A DNA stretch of 64,000 bases from Solobacterium sp. (GCA_017432325.1 JAFRJJ010000040.1:1-64000), one strand, 5' to 3'; counted from the stretch's first letter, positions 49,870 to 58,934 are shown. Made by a program: numbers and translations. The notes: generated by a model from the sequence alone, not told the origin.

Positions 49870-50715
49870 ATGGAATACTTAACACTCAATAATGGAAACA
49901 AAATGCCAATGGCTGGCATCGGCGTCTTTCTCCTCAAACCGGAAGAAACAGAACTCTCCGTCTTAAGTGCTCTGGCTGATGGTATTCGCCTCATCGATAC
50001 CGCAAACGCTTATATGAATGAAAAGGCTGTCGGACGTGCAATGAAGAAGAGCGGTGTTGCAAGAGAGGATATCTTCCTTGTCACAAAGTTATGGCCGACT
50101 GTCTACACAGATGAAAATGCTGTCGATGAAACTCTGGCAAGACTCGGCACTGATTATGTCGATCTGCTCTTCCTGCATCAGCCGGCAGGTGACTGGCGTA
50201 CAGGTTATAAAATGATGGAAAAAGCCTATAAAGAAGGCAAGGCCAAAGCTCTCGGTGTCTCCAACTTCCCGATTGAATGGCTGAAGGAGATCATTGAAAC
50301 AGCAGAGATCAAACCGCAGATGGTCCAGGTGGAAGCACATCCGTATTTTCCGCAGACAGAACTCAAGAAGGTTCTTGCGGAAACAGGCATGGGGCTGATG
50401 GCATGGTATCCGCTCGGACATGGTGATAAGAATCTGATCAATGAACCGGTCTTCACAAAACTGGCGGAAAAGTACGGCAAGTCCAATGCCCAGATCATTC
50501 TGAGATGGCATGTACAGTCCGGCAACGTCATCTTCCCGGGATCCAGAAATCCCGCTCATATCAGGGACAACTTCAACATCTTCGACTTCACGCTCACCGA
50601 TGAAGAAATGGCAGAGATCGCATCAGTCGACAAGAACCTCCGCTACTACAACGCAACGATTGAAGAAGCACAGAAATACGCAAAGATGAACATGGACTTC
50701 AATGCCCAGGGATAA
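49870..50715 (+). CDS. Aldo/keto reductase
   Basis: A 281-residue NADPH-dependent reductase, TIM barrel. The Met at 49870 has AGAAGGAG. Catalytic Asp/Tyr are in IDTANAYMNE (about residues 43-52), with Lys in VTKLW and His in FLHQP. IFPGSRNPAHIRDNFNIFDF near the C-terminus is the cofactor loop. It resembles the diketo-gulonate / prostaglandin F family of bacterial AKRs (AKR5). First gene of the cluster. Confidence 0.9.
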   Translation: MEYLTLNNGNKMPMAGIGVFLLKPEETELSVLSALADGIRLIDTANAYMNEKAVGRAMKKSGVAREDIFLVTKLWPTVYTDENAVDETLARLGTDYVDLLFLHQPAGDWRTGYKMMEKAYKEGKAKALGVSNFPIEWLKEIIETAEIKPQMVQVEAHPYFPQTELKKVLAETGMGLMAWYPLGHGDKNLINEPVFTKLAEKYGKSNAQIILRWHVQSGNVIFPGSRNPAHIRDNFNIFDFTLTDEEMAEIASVDKNLRYYNATIEEAQKYAKMNMDFNAQG

Positions 50716-50726
50716 GGAGAAATCAT

Positions 50727-51593
50727 ATGGAATATGTCACATTGAACACAGGCGCGAAAATGCCGCAGGTCGGTTTCGGTGTCTTCCAGATCCCGGACGC
50801 AGACGAATGCAAAAGAGTAGTTCTGGATGCCGTTAAGGCTGGCTATCGCTCTTTTGATACAGCGGCTTCCTATATGAATGAAGAAGCGGTCGGCGCTGCC
50901 ATCAAAGAAGCAATTGAAACGGGTCTTGTCACAAGAGAAGAACTGTTCATCACATCCAAGATGTGGGTCCAGGATATGAAGAACTATGACATGGCAAAGA
51001 AAGCTATTGAAACATCTCTGGAAAAGCTCGGCCTGGAATATCTTGATCTTTATCTGCTCCATCAGGCAATGGGAGATTACTTCTCCGCCTACAGAGCGAT
51101 GGAAGATGCATATAAAGAAGGAAAACTGAAAGCAATCGGTGTTTCCAACTTCTTCCCGAATGTTCTGATGAACCTCGTTGAAAATGTTGAAATCAAGCCG
51201 GCGGTCAACCAGGTTGAACTGCATCCGTTCTTTGCCCAGACAGCCGCTTTGGAAAACATGAAGGAACTCGGCATCCAGCCGGAGGCATGGGCACCTTTGG
51301 CAGAAGGCAAGCACGGCATCTTCACAGATCCTGAACTGACAGCGATCGGTGCGAAGTACGGCAAGAGCGCGGCCCAGGTTGTCCTGAGATGGAATGTGCA
51401 AAGAGGTGTAGTCATTCTGCCAAAGAGCACAAAGCCGGAAAGAATGGCCCAGAACAAAGATCTCTTTGACTTCACATTGACTGATGAGGAAATGGAACAG
51501 ATCACAGCGAAGTCTCTGGATCATTCTGAGATTATCAACCATTTTGATCCAAAACTTGTTCAGTTCCTGAACAGAAGAAACATTCACGATTAA
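50727..51593 (+). CDS. Aldo/keto reductase
   Basis: A 288-residue AKR 11 bases after the previous one with AAGGAG. Catalytic tetrad: FDTAASYMNEE (Asp/Tyr), FITSKMW (Lys) and YLLHQAM (His). The C-terminal VILPKSTKPERMAQN is the NADP-binding loop. Paralogous to the gene before it, so the pair may work on related carbonyl substrates. Confidence 0.92.
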   Translation: MEYVTLNTGAKMPQVGFGVFQIPDADECKRVVLDAVKAGYRSFDTAASYMNEEAVGAAIKEAIETGLVTREELFITSKMWVQDMKNYDMAKKAIETSLEKLGLEYLDLYLLHQAMGDYFSAYRAMEDAYKEGKLKAIGVSNFFPNVLMNLVENVEIKPAVNQVELHPFFAQTAALENMKELGIQPEAWAPLAEGKHGIFTDPELTAIGAKYGKSAAQVVLRWNVQRGVVILPKSTKPERMAQNKDLFDFTLTDEEMEQITAKSLDHSEIINHFDPKLVQFLNRRNIHD

Positions 51594-51604
51594 AGGAGAA
51601 GCAT

Positions 51605-51967
51605 ATGCAAGAAAAACTGTTTGCATTATCTGATGCGTTCTGGAATGCGATGAAAATGAGGGATGGCGAAACGATGTATTCAATCGCTGATCCTAACTGC
51701 AATTTCGTTCATATCGGCACCAACGCCAGTCTGGACAAGGAAGTGAAATACTACACAGACGGCATTTTCCAGCCGACAGATATCACCGTTCATAACCGTG
51801 AACTCCATTCCTTTGGTGATACTGCGATTGTCCTGACCGATGTCGATTACGGTCTGATGCTCGACGGCAGTCCGACAACGCATCACTTCATGGTGACGGA
51901 GGTCTATCAGAAACAGAATGATGACTGGAAGCTGATCCAGTTCACATTTACAGCATTAGTACATTAA
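51605..51967 (+). CDS. NTF2-like (DUF4440/SnoaL-type) protein
   Basis: A 120-residue small protein, AAGGAG site, 11 bases after the AKR. A cone-shaped alpha/beta NTF2-fold is indicated by FWNAMKMRDGETMYSIADPNCNFVHIG at the start and VTEVYQKQNDDWKLIQFTFTAL at the end. This fold includes dehydratases, isomerases and ligand carriers. No catalytic residue can be named. Confidence 0.75.
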   Translation: MQEKLFALSDAFWNAMKMRDGETMYSIADPNCNFVHIGTNASLDKEVKYYTDGIFQPTDITVHNRELHSFGDTAIVLTDVDYGLMLDGSPTTHHFMVTEVYQKQNDDWKLIQFTFTALVH

Positions 51968-51972
51968 CAAAT

Positions 51973-51999
51973 GAAAAGGTCAGCCTGGCTGGCCTTTTG
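51973..51999 (+). terminator. Hairpin after the NTF2-like gene
   Basis: AAAAGG...CAGCC pairs with GGCTGG-CCTTTT (51974-51998). It may attenuate transcription before the alpha/beta hydrolase gene, which follows with AAGGAGG 15 bases on. Confidence 0.6.
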
Positions 52000-52017
52000 T
52001 AAAACAAGGAGGAAGCA

Positions 52018-52905
52018 TTGACATATACAAGGAATACATCAATCAGTGAAGTGATCAATGATCCTGTCTTTCATGGAAAGGGCAGGCTGCTGTTCCCGGT
52101 TCAAAGGGGATATATGTCAGGAAATACCCTGGGAAGCCTGGATCTGACATGGTATTCGGAAATTGACGCTGATATGACTGTAACCATCTGCAATCATCTG
52201 AAGAAAAGAGCAGAAGCAGGAGAAAAGATCTTCCTTGATATCTGGAGTGAGGAAGAGAAGAAAGTAGACCCACGTAAAAATGATACCGGTCTCTGGTATT
52301 TCAAAGGAGAGCCCGGAAGCCGCTTCGCTGTATGCAATGCCGGAGGCGGGTTTGCCTATGTCGGTGCCATGCATGACAGTATGCCCCATGCATATACACT
52401 GTCACAGAACGGATACCACGCCTTCGCTCTGATATACAGACCGGGAGCACAGACTGCCTGCGAAGATCTGGCAAAAGCCATTGCCTTCATCTTTGAACAT
52501 GCTAGAGAACTTGACATCAATACGGACTGCTATTCTCTATGGGGCGGAAGTGCCGGCGCTAGAATGGCAGCCTGGCTTGGCTCATATGGTACTGCTGCCT
52601 TCGGTGAAAAATCATATTCCAATGCCGGAACTGTGGTTATGCAGTATACCGGTCTTGGTGAAGTCTTTGGCAATGAGCCGCCGACCTATAACTGTGTCGG
52701 AACGGCAGACTGGATCGCTTCATATCAGACAATGGAAAGAAGAATTGAAAGAATCAGAAGGAACGGCACAGATGCCATGATCGAAGTCTTTCCCGGACTT
52801 GGCCATGGCTTTGGTCTGGGCAGGCACACAAAAGCGGAAGGCTGGATTGATCGGGCTGTAATCTTCTGGGAAAAACAGATGATACCGGAAAGGAAAAGAA
52901 TATGA
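52018..52905 (+). CDS. Alpha/beta hydrolase
   Basis: A 295-residue protein starting with TTG at 52018, 6 bases after AAGGAGG. AVCNAGGGFAYVGAM (oxyanion-like HGGG region), LWGGSAGARMAAW (nucleophile Ser in GxSxG, about residue 185) and FPGLGHGFGLG (His near the end) are the esterase/lipase features. Substrate unknown. ATGA overlap with the flavodoxin-like gene. Confidence 0.85.
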   Translation: MTYTRNTSISEVINDPVFHGKGRLLFPVQRGYMSGNTLGSLDLTWYSEIDADMTVTICNHLKKRAEAGEKIFLDIWSEEEKKVDPRKNDTGLWYFKGEPGSRFAVCNAGGGFAYVGAMHDSMPHAYTLSQNGYHAFALIYRPGAQTACEDLAKAIAFIFEHARELDINTDCYSLWGGSAGARMAAWLGSYGTAAFGEKSYSNAGTVVMQYTGLGEVFGNEPPTYNCVGTADWIASYQTMERRIERIRRNGTDAMIEVFPGLGHGFGLGRHTKAEGWIDRAVIFWEKQMIPERKRI

Positions 52906-53354
52906 CAAAAGTATTATTCATCAATGGAAGCCCTGAAAGACAGGGAAACACAGCAGGTCTTGCAGCAGCTCTTCTCAAAGGCACAGAAGCAGAAACATTG
53001 AATCTGACAGATTATCGAATCAATGTTTATGGTCAGACATTACCCGGTGATCAGTTTGAAGAAGTGCTTGCCATGATGAAAAAAGCGGATGTGCTGATCA
53101 TTGGCTCACCTGTTTACTGGCATAATATCTGCGGTTCTGTACGCAATCTTCTGGATCGTTTCTATGGGCCTGTTTCACAGGGTGAACTCAGCGGGAAGAA
53201 ACTCTGGTTCATTTACCAGGGTGCCGCACCGGAAAAATGGATGATGGAAGCCGGTGAATACACCATGAAACGGTTTGCCGGTCTCTATGGCATGGAATAC
53301 AAGGGAATGATCAGTACTGTGAAAGAAGCGCAGAAAAAGTCGATCGGAGAATAA
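52902..53354 (+). CDS. Flavodoxin-like NAD(P)H-dependent FMN reductase
   Basis: A 150-residue protein with the FMN-binding loops FINGSPERQGNTAGLA (residues 6-21) and IIGSPVYWHNICGSVRNLLDRFYG (about 66-89). This is the WrbA/NADPH-FMN-reductase subfamily, shorter than WrbA itself. It probably supplies reduced flavin to the neighbouring reductases. Coupled to the hydrolase gene by a 4-base overlap. Confidence 0.85.
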   Translation: MTKVLFINGSPERQGNTAGLAAALLKGTEAETLNLTDYRINVYGQTLPGDQFEEVLAMMKKADVLIIGSPVYWHNICGSVRNLLDRFYGPVSQGELSGKKLWFIYQGAAPEKWMMEAGEYTMKRFAGLYGMEYKGMISTVKEAQKKSIGE

Positions 53355-53358
53355 AAAA

Positions 53359-54210
53359 ATGAATGTCAACAGAATGAAGCTGAACAACGGCCTGGAAATT
53401 CCTAAACTGGGTTTCGGGACGATCGGTCAGTCCGGCGATCTGATCACAGACAACGTCGCATTTGCGCTGAATCATGGCTATGAGCTGATCGATACTGCCA
53501 ACCGTTACGGCAACGAGGTCGAAGTAGGACTGGGACTCAGAAAGTCGGGTCTTAAGCGGGAAGACTATTTCCTTGAGACAAAGCTGGGACCGACCCTTTA
53601 TGAAAAGGACTCTGCCATTGATGATACACTTGTGAGACTCGGGGTTGATTATATTGACGTGATGCTGCTGCATCATCCGGTGAACAATTATCTCTATGCC
53701 TGGGGCATGCTGGAAAAGGCGTATAAGGAAGGAAAGATTCGCGCAATCGGTCTTTCCAACTTCCGGACAGACCAGATTCAGGAAGTTATCGATCAAGGAG
53801 AAATCAGACCGATGATCATGCAGGTGGAATGTCATCCGTACTTCCCGGCTGAGACAAGAAAGCCGTATTGTGACGCCAATGACATCCGTCTGCAGTCCTG
53901 GTTTCCGCTGGGGCATGGTTCACCGGAAATGCTCAGTGAGCTGGTTCTTGTACAGATGGCGGAGAAATACGGAAAGAGGACGGTACAGATTGTCATCAGA
54001 TGGCATATTCAGATGGGATTTGGCCTGGTGCCGGGCTCGAAATCACATGGTCATATAGAAGACAATGCGAAAGTATTTGACTTTCAACTCACTGAAGAGG
54101 AAATGGCATTGATTGCCACTTTGAATAAACATGAACCATTTTACAAGGTGACAAAAGAGTCACTGCATAAAATGGCAGTGACCAAATGCAATTTTGAGGA
54201 ACAGGTTTAA
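53359..54210 (+). CDS. Aldo/keto reductase
   Basis: A 283-residue AKR, third in the cluster. Catalytic region: LIDTANRYGNEVEVG (Asp/Tyr), LETKLGPTL (Lys), MLLHHPVN (His). The cofactor loop is LVPGSKSHGHIEDN. Distinct from the two upstream copies; the DxANRYGNE motif is like the ferredoxin-less 2,5-diketo-D-gluconate group. Four bases after the flavodoxin-like gene, so same operon. Confidence 0.9.
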   Translation: MNVNRMKLNNGLEIPKLGFGTIGQSGDLITDNVAFALNHGYELIDTANRYGNEVEVGLGLRKSGLKREDYFLETKLGPTLYEKDSAIDDTLVRLGVDYIDVMLLHHPVNNYLYAWGMLEKAYKEGKIRAIGLSNFRTDQIQEVIDQGEIRPMIMQVECHPYFPAETRKPYCDANDIRLQSWFPLGHGSPEMLSELVLVQMAEKYGKRTVQIVIRWHIQMGFGLVPGSKSHGHIEDNAKVFDFQLTEEEMALIATLNKHEPFYKVTKESLHKMAVTKCNFEEQV

Positions 54211-54350
54211 GTGCGCTGATGATCAGGTTTCGGAGCAGTGCGTGTAACATCAAAGACAGAAGAAAAACGATGACAAAGAGTTGGATTTTTCTGTGGGAGG
54301 GAAGCTGTAAATACTTGTTATACTGAAAACAGATACAGGAGATAAAGATA

Positions 54351-54977
54351 ATGAAGACCTTATATCTGATGCGTCATGGTCAGACGATGTTTAACGTTGC
54401 CCATAAGATTCAGGGATGGTGCGACGCTCCGCTTACGGATCTTGGCAGAGCCCAGGCGGAAGTTGCCGGGCAATGGTTCCGTGACAGGAACATTACTTTT
54501 GACTATGCTTATTCTTCCACATCCGAGCGGGCAGCAGACACTTTGGAAATCGTTACCGGCGGACAGATGTCCTACGAAAGAATCAGAGGGCTGAAGGAAT
54601 GGTTCTTCGGAAAACTGGAAGGTCATGACGAGTCGCTGAATCCTTCTTTCCCGTATGGTGATCAGTTCAAACAATACGGCGGTGAAGGGGAAAAGGAATT
54701 CCAGGAGCGATTCAGCGATACAGTCACCGGTATTATGAAAATGTCAGAAGATAATACCACGACACTGATCGTCGCCCATGGCGCCGCATGCGGACAGTTT
54801 TTCAACAAATGGCAGTCTTATACGCTGATTCCCAGAAAAACCGGTATCGGCAACTGCGCGATCTTCAAATATTCCTATGACGGGGTCGTCTTTATGTGCG
54901 AGGATGTCATCATTCATGACTTCTCCGGACTCGATCCTGAATTATCCAAAACAGTTTATGTAACCAGCAGGAGATAA
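54351..54977 (+). CDS. Histidine phosphatase (phosphoglycerate mutase-like)
   Basis: A 208-residue enzyme. RHGQTMFNVAHKIQGWCDAPLTDLG (residues 8-32) with the catalytic His9, and VAHGAACGQFF near residue 141 with the second His, define the family. It acts on phosphorylated small molecules or sugars. It has its own TATACT -10 (about 54322) and AGGAG, and is followed after five bases by the second IIB-ROK gene. Confidence 0.88.
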   Translation: MKTLYLMRHGQTMFNVAHKIQGWCDAPLTDLGRAQAEVAGQWFRDRNITFDYAYSSTSERAADTLEIVTGGQMSYERIRGLKEWFFGKLEGHDESLNPSFPYGDQFKQYGGEGEKEFQERFSDTVTGIMKMSEDNTTTLIVAHGAACGQFFNKWQSYTLIPRKTGIGNCAIFKYSYDGVVFMCEDVIIHDFSGLDPELSKTVYVTSRR

Positions 54978-54982
54978 AGAAA

Positions 54983-56413
54983 ATGACAGATAAAGAAATG
55001 TATGAAATTTACCGGAAATGGATTCTGGAACAGACAGATCCGTCTTATGAAATCAATGAAAAAAGCGAAGATGAAATCGACTTTGTAACGGAGAACGCCG
55101 TCGGTCACGTGCAGTTCTATCATCTTGAATTTGAAATCTGTGCCCTCACAATCGAGACCGAAAAATCAGATGAGCCTGTTTTCTTCCTGCATTTTGAAAT
55201 CAAGGATCTTGATCATGCCAAAGATCTGTTCACACAGATGATTGCTTCATTGAAGAAAGCAGGCGCCGACAACAAGGTCAAAGTTCTGTTAAGCTGCACC
55301 TCCGGATTTACCACTTCTTTCTTTGCGGATAAGCTCAATGGTGCTGCGGAAACGTTCGGTCTTGAATATGAGTTCTCGGCTGTTCCTTATACCGAACTGT
55401 TTGAGGCTGCTCAGGACAAGGACGTGATCTTGCTGGCACCGCAGATCGGCTATCTGCTTAAAAAGGCGAAGGAAGTACTGAAAGACAAAGTTATCATCCA
55501 GATTCCCGCCAGTGTATTTGCGTCATACAATGTGACCCAGACCGTCGATCTGATCAAAGAGGAACTGGATAAAGAGGAAAAGGCAGAAGAGATAGCTGAA
55601 GACATTCACGATCCAGAATGGGACAGTTCAATTGCCATTGTGGCCATTATCCGCAGAAACCGCAAATTCGAAATTCACTGGCGTGGAGCGGACAAAGAAG
55701 CAGCGATGGAACGCGGGGTTACTGTGAAAGACGAGATCAATCTCCGCGACCTGGAAGATGTGCTCGATGTTCTGTTCATCCGCCATCCTGAAATCAAAGG
55801 CGTGGCAATCGTGGCTCCGGGTGTTGTATATGAAGGCAGGCTCACACTGCCGACGGTGAAAATCTTCGATGTCGATGTGGTCGGCGAATTCACAAAGAAA
55901 TACGGTCGTACATTTATCCTGTGCAATGATGCCAACGCATCAGCAATCGGCTATTATGCCAATCACCGTGACTGCGGCAATCTTCTTGCCTACTATCATC
56001 CGCTTGGCAACGTTGTCGGCGGTGCCGGTCTTGTCATCAACGGAAATCCGGTTTTCGGAAAGAAGGACTTCGCCGGTGAATGCGCAAACTATTTGAAAAC
56101 ACTCAATTTTTCCGAAGACAGATATGATCTTGCCAGAACACCGGAAGGTATCGTTGAACTGATCACCAAACTTGTCCTGCCGATGATCTGCACGATTGGC
56201 CCGGATACCCTTGCGGTGTACTGTGACCTGCTTACTGATCCGGAAGAATTGAAGGAAAGCCTGAAGAAGTACATCCCTGAACGTCATCTGCCCGAGATTA
56301 TCAAGATGGACAGCCGTTTCTGGGAGCTTTTCTACGGTGCCGGTGTCCTGTTATACAATGTTCTGCATGGAACCTATAAGTACCGTGAAGATCTGGACGG
56401 ATTCAGAAATTAG
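54983..56413 (+). CDS. PTS IIB-like / ROK-fold fusion protein (copy 2)
   Basis: A 476-residue paralog of the protein at 11695-13116. The unrecognised N-terminal domain (about 1-95, with YRKWILEQTDPSYEI) is followed by the IIB domain (KVLLSCTSGFTTSFFADKL, Cys105, and DVILLAPQIGYLLKKAKEV) and the ROK domain (GVAIVAPGVVYEGR; LCNDANASAIGYY; GKKDFAGECANY). ROK's phosphate loop and zinc cysteines are again missing. AGGAG precedes the ATG and it probably shares a transcript with the histidine phosphatase. The role is inferred. Confidence 0.7.
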   Translation: MTDKEMYEIYRKWILEQTDPSYEINEKSEDEIDFVTENAVGHVQFYHLEFEICALTIETEKSDEPVFFLHFEIKDLDHAKDLFTQMIASLKKAGADNKVKVLLSCTSGFTTSFFADKLNGAAETFGLEYEFSAVPYTELFEAAQDKDVILLAPQIGYLLKKAKEVLKDKVIIQIPASVFASYNVTQTVDLIKEELDKEEKAEEIAEDIHDPEWDSSIAIVAIIRRNRKFEIHWRGADKEAAMERGVTVKDEINLRDLEDVLDVLFIRHPEIKGVAIVAPGVVYEGRLTLPTVKIFDVDVVGEFTKKYGRTFILCNDANASAIGYYANHRDCGNLLAYYHPLGNVVGGAGLVINGNPVFGKKDFAGECANYLKTLNFSEDRYDLARTPEGIVELITKLVLPMICTIGPDTLAVYCDLLTDPEELKESLKKYIPERHLPEIIKMDSRFWELFYGAGVLLYNVLHGTYKYREDLDGFRN

Positions 56414-56443
56414 AGGGAGTATAATTTAAAAACAGACTTTAAG

Positions 56444-56634
56444 CAGACTTTATCAGCAGCTGCTCTTAGTGTATACACTTTGAAGACTGATACCACTCAC
56501 TGATACCATTTTGCTACCATGCGGATTGTAAACGTGGTGGATGTGAGTGAATATCGTAGATACAAACACATGAAATATATCAAAACGTAAATCATTTACT
56601 TTACGTACAAGAAATCATTACCGAGTGGGAGTAG
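56444..56634. repeat. Duplicated intergenic element, copy B
   Basis: Counterpart of 48628-48814 in the same orientation, about 85% identical by eye. It lies directly after the second IIB-ROK gene. The short frame open in copy A is stopped here after 26 residues. The remaining intergenic stretch (56635-56714) contains a stem of CCCCGCCC and GGGCAGGG (56667-56697), possibly the terminator of the minus-strand LysR gene. Confidence 0.75.
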
Positions 56635-56714
56635 TTCAATTAGTCTCCTTAACAGCAAGAAGCCCCCGCCCATATTGCGAAGTAGTTGGGCAGGGAGTTT
56701 TACGGCTGAAAATA

Positions 56715-57605
56715 TCAGAGTTGCAGATGTTTGTTTTCAAGGTATTCAATCAGCCTGTTTCTGAACTGAATGATCTCTTTTTCGCGAGAGGAATTGTTTT
56801 TTTTCTGCTCAAGAAGATAAACTTTATGATCCGGATAAGGTTCAGACAATCTGTGAACAGTGAAATCGCAGATCTCTTTCATACTGTGAAGCGCACTGAC
56901 CGGTACGATTGCCCAACGACCCGGTTCATCCAGATAAAAGGGTGTCATTGAACATGTTCCGACGTACAGCCGGTATTCTCTTCCCGGCCATAATTGATCA
57001 TGCCAGATCTCAAAATCGTCAGACCAGCGGGAATAGATCTCCAGTTCCGGATCTAAATCGGAAGGTTTTACAATTGGCGGCAGATCACTGGCAGGTGAAC
57101 TGATCACATACATCGTTTCGCTGAAAAGCGGTTTGATCATGATATTGCTTACAGGATAGATCAAACTTACCAGGCCGAGATCGAGCTGCTGGCTTTCCAT
57201 CATTGCGTAGATCTCCCGTGAATGTCTTGTATGAGAATCAATACGTATATTTTTATGGTTTTTCAGAATATCGCGATAAAAATCACGCAGTGTGAAAGAA
57301 TTAAAACGTTCCAGTGCACCGATCGAGATTTCTGTGACGCTCGTTGTATAGCGTACCTGGTTAAAATCATCCATGATTCCTTCCCATTTCCGGGCGATTG
57401 CAAGAAACTCTTTTCCCTGCGGGGTCAAGGATATTTCGGAGTGTCCTTTGGAACGAAGGATCAGTTGTGTACCGACCTCCTCTTCAAGAGAGCGGAGCTG
57501 CTTTGATAAATGGCTTTGCGTCGTGAAAACGGCGTTGGCAGCGTTGGTGATATTTCCATACTGTACAACGCTCAGAAAAGCCTGAATTTTCTCACTGTCG
57601 ATCAT
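56715..57605 (-). CDS. LysR family transcriptional regulator
   Basis: A 296-residue regulator. The HTH is NITNAANAVFTTQSHLSKQLRSLEEEVGTQLI (about residues 18-49). The effector domain has ISIGALERFNSF and ERVYVISSPA-like strands. Divergent from the AEC transporter gene at 57752, so it probably controls its expression; the promoter shares 14 bases with the promoter of the aldo/keto reductase cluster. Confidence 0.9.
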   Translation of the reverse strand: MIDSEKIQAFLSVVQYGNITNAANAVFTTQSHLSKQLRSLEEEVGTQLILRSKGHSEISLTPQGKEFLAIARKWEGIMDDFNQVRYTTSVTEISIGALERFNSFTLRDFYRDILKNHKNIRIDSHTRHSREIYAMMESQQLDLGLVSLIYPVSNIMIKPLFSETMYVISSPASDLPPIVKPSDLDPELEIYSRWSDDFEIWHDQLWPGREYRLYVGTCSMTPFYLDEPGRWAIVPVSALHSMKEICDFTVHRLSEPYPDHKVYLLEQKKNNSSREKEIIQFRNRLIEYLENKHLQL

Positions 57606-57686
57606 AAGATAGTTCTCCTGGGAATTATTCTATTTTGGACTTTATATTATGTCAAATAACTGTTTTTAGAATTATTTCCTGACTGC

Positions 57687-57700
57687 TATTCTGAAAGTGC
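57687..57700 (+). promoter_or_regulatory. Promoter element shared with the aldo/keto reductase cluster
   Basis: TATTCTGAAAGTGC occurs here and at 49834-49847. It contains the likely -10 of the AEC gene. Confidence 0.55.
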
Positions 57701-57751
57701 TGAAGGAAAGCGTCCCTGCGGGAGCTGACTTACCGAAAAAGGAGATGTGCT

Positions 57752-58669
57752 ATGAATCTCAGTGAACTGTTTATTTTGCAATTCATGATGTTTGCAGAAA
57801 TGTTTATCGGTTATTTATTATGCAGAACAAAAATCCTGCATGTAAAAGACCGTACAGTCTTTTCCAAAGCAGTTATCAATCTGTTTCTGCCGTGCAATAT
57901 CATCAATTCGTTTCTTACAAATACAGGCGCAAATGTAATGAAGGACTTCCTTGTTGTTCTGATCATTTCCATTGCCATCCAGGTATTCTGTTCTGTTTTG
58001 GCAAATGTCCTGTATAACAGAAAGCCGGCAGAACATAAACCGATCCTGCAATACGCAACGGTATGTTCAAATGCGGGCTTTCTGGGTAATGCAGTAGCTG
58101 AAGGAGTCTATGGAGAACTTGGTCTGCTTTATGGACAGATCTACCTGATCCCGCTGCGCATTGTCATGTGGACAGCCGGTATTTCCTACTTTGAAGGAAG
58201 CACTGATTTTAAAAGCAAGATCAAAAAAATCATCACACATCCATGTATTATTGCTGTCTTCATCGGTATCATCCTGATGCTTAGCGGAATCCAGGTACCT
58301 TCCGCAGTAAGCCGGACACTGACTTCCCTTGGAAGATGCTCCACTCCTTTGATCATGCTGTTTCTGGGCATGGTTCTGGCTGAAGCTGGTTTTAAAGGAA
58401 TCATCAGTAAAGAAACGCTCTCCTTTTCCTTACTTCGTCTGATCTTGATCCCGGCAGTGGTTCTGCTGGCCTGTGTACTGTTTAAGGTTGATAGTTTTAT
58501 AACCGGCCTGTCCGTTCTGCTTGCAGCCATGCCGGCTGGCAGCACGACCTCTGTACTGGCGGAACAATATAATACCGATGTGGCTTTTGCTTCAAATATT
58601 GTTATTTGCACAACGATCGGATCGATCCTTCTGCTGCCGGCATGGGTGATGCTGTTTCAGCTGTTCTGA
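57752..58669 (+). CDS. AEC family transporter (auxin efflux carrier-like)
   Basis: A 305-residue membrane protein with about ten hydrophobic segments, AAAGGAG site. FSKAVINLFLPCNIINSFLTN near residue 35 and MPAGSTTSVLAEQYNTDVAFASNIV near residue 270 are AEC-family motifs. Members move carboxylates such as malate or other anions. Its regulator is the divergent LysR. A 14-base element matching the AKR-cluster promoter lies upstream. Confidence 0.9.
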   Translation: MNLSELFILQFMMFAEMFIGYLLCRTKILHVKDRTVFSKAVINLFLPCNIINSFLTNTGANVMKDFLVVLIISIAIQVFCSVLANVLYNRKPAEHKPILQYATVCSNAGFLGNAVAEGVYGELGLLYGQIYLIPLRIVMWTAGISYFEGSTDFKSKIKKIITHPCIIAVFIGIILMLSGIQVPSAVSRTLTSLGRCSTPLIMLFLGMVLAEAGFKGIISKETLSFSLLRLILIPAVVLLACVLFKVDSFITGLSVLLAAMPAGSTTSVLAEQYNTDVAFASNIVICTTIGSILLLPAWVMLFQLF

Positions 58670-58934
58670 CCTTTGAAAGACGCATAATTTGATCAACTTT
58701 GGAGATCCTGACAGTTGATCCGCAAGCTGTATTGGATCATCATGCAGACCATCCGTCCGCTGTTCGGCAGAAGGCTGCTGATTCCTGTTCGTTAAGTCTT
58801 GAATGAGAGAAGAAAATCATCAGCAGTTTACAGGAGATGGAACTTCTTGAACGAAAAGACTAAACCGACCTGGGTTGTAAGGTATAATTACATAAAAAAG
58901 TGTGAAAGACACATCAGTACAAAGGAGAAAAAAT
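58670..58934 (+). promoter_or_regulatory. Intergenic region with promoter of the dipeptidase gene
   Basis: About 265 bases. TATAAT at about 58884-58889 with GTTGTAAGG upstream is the likely promoter; AAAGGAG precedes the ATG. A stretch at about 58713-58795 reads as a 26-residue basic hydrophobic peptide ending in a stop (IRKLYWIIMQTIRPLF...), perhaps a gene remnant. No terminator was recognised for the AEC gene. Confidence 0.4.

Noticed and set aside
58780-58870. Complementary blocks AGTCTT/AAGACT and TTCGTT/AACGAA before the dipeptidase gene
   Set aside because: The order of the arms does not give a nested hairpin and the distances are large, so chance is likely.
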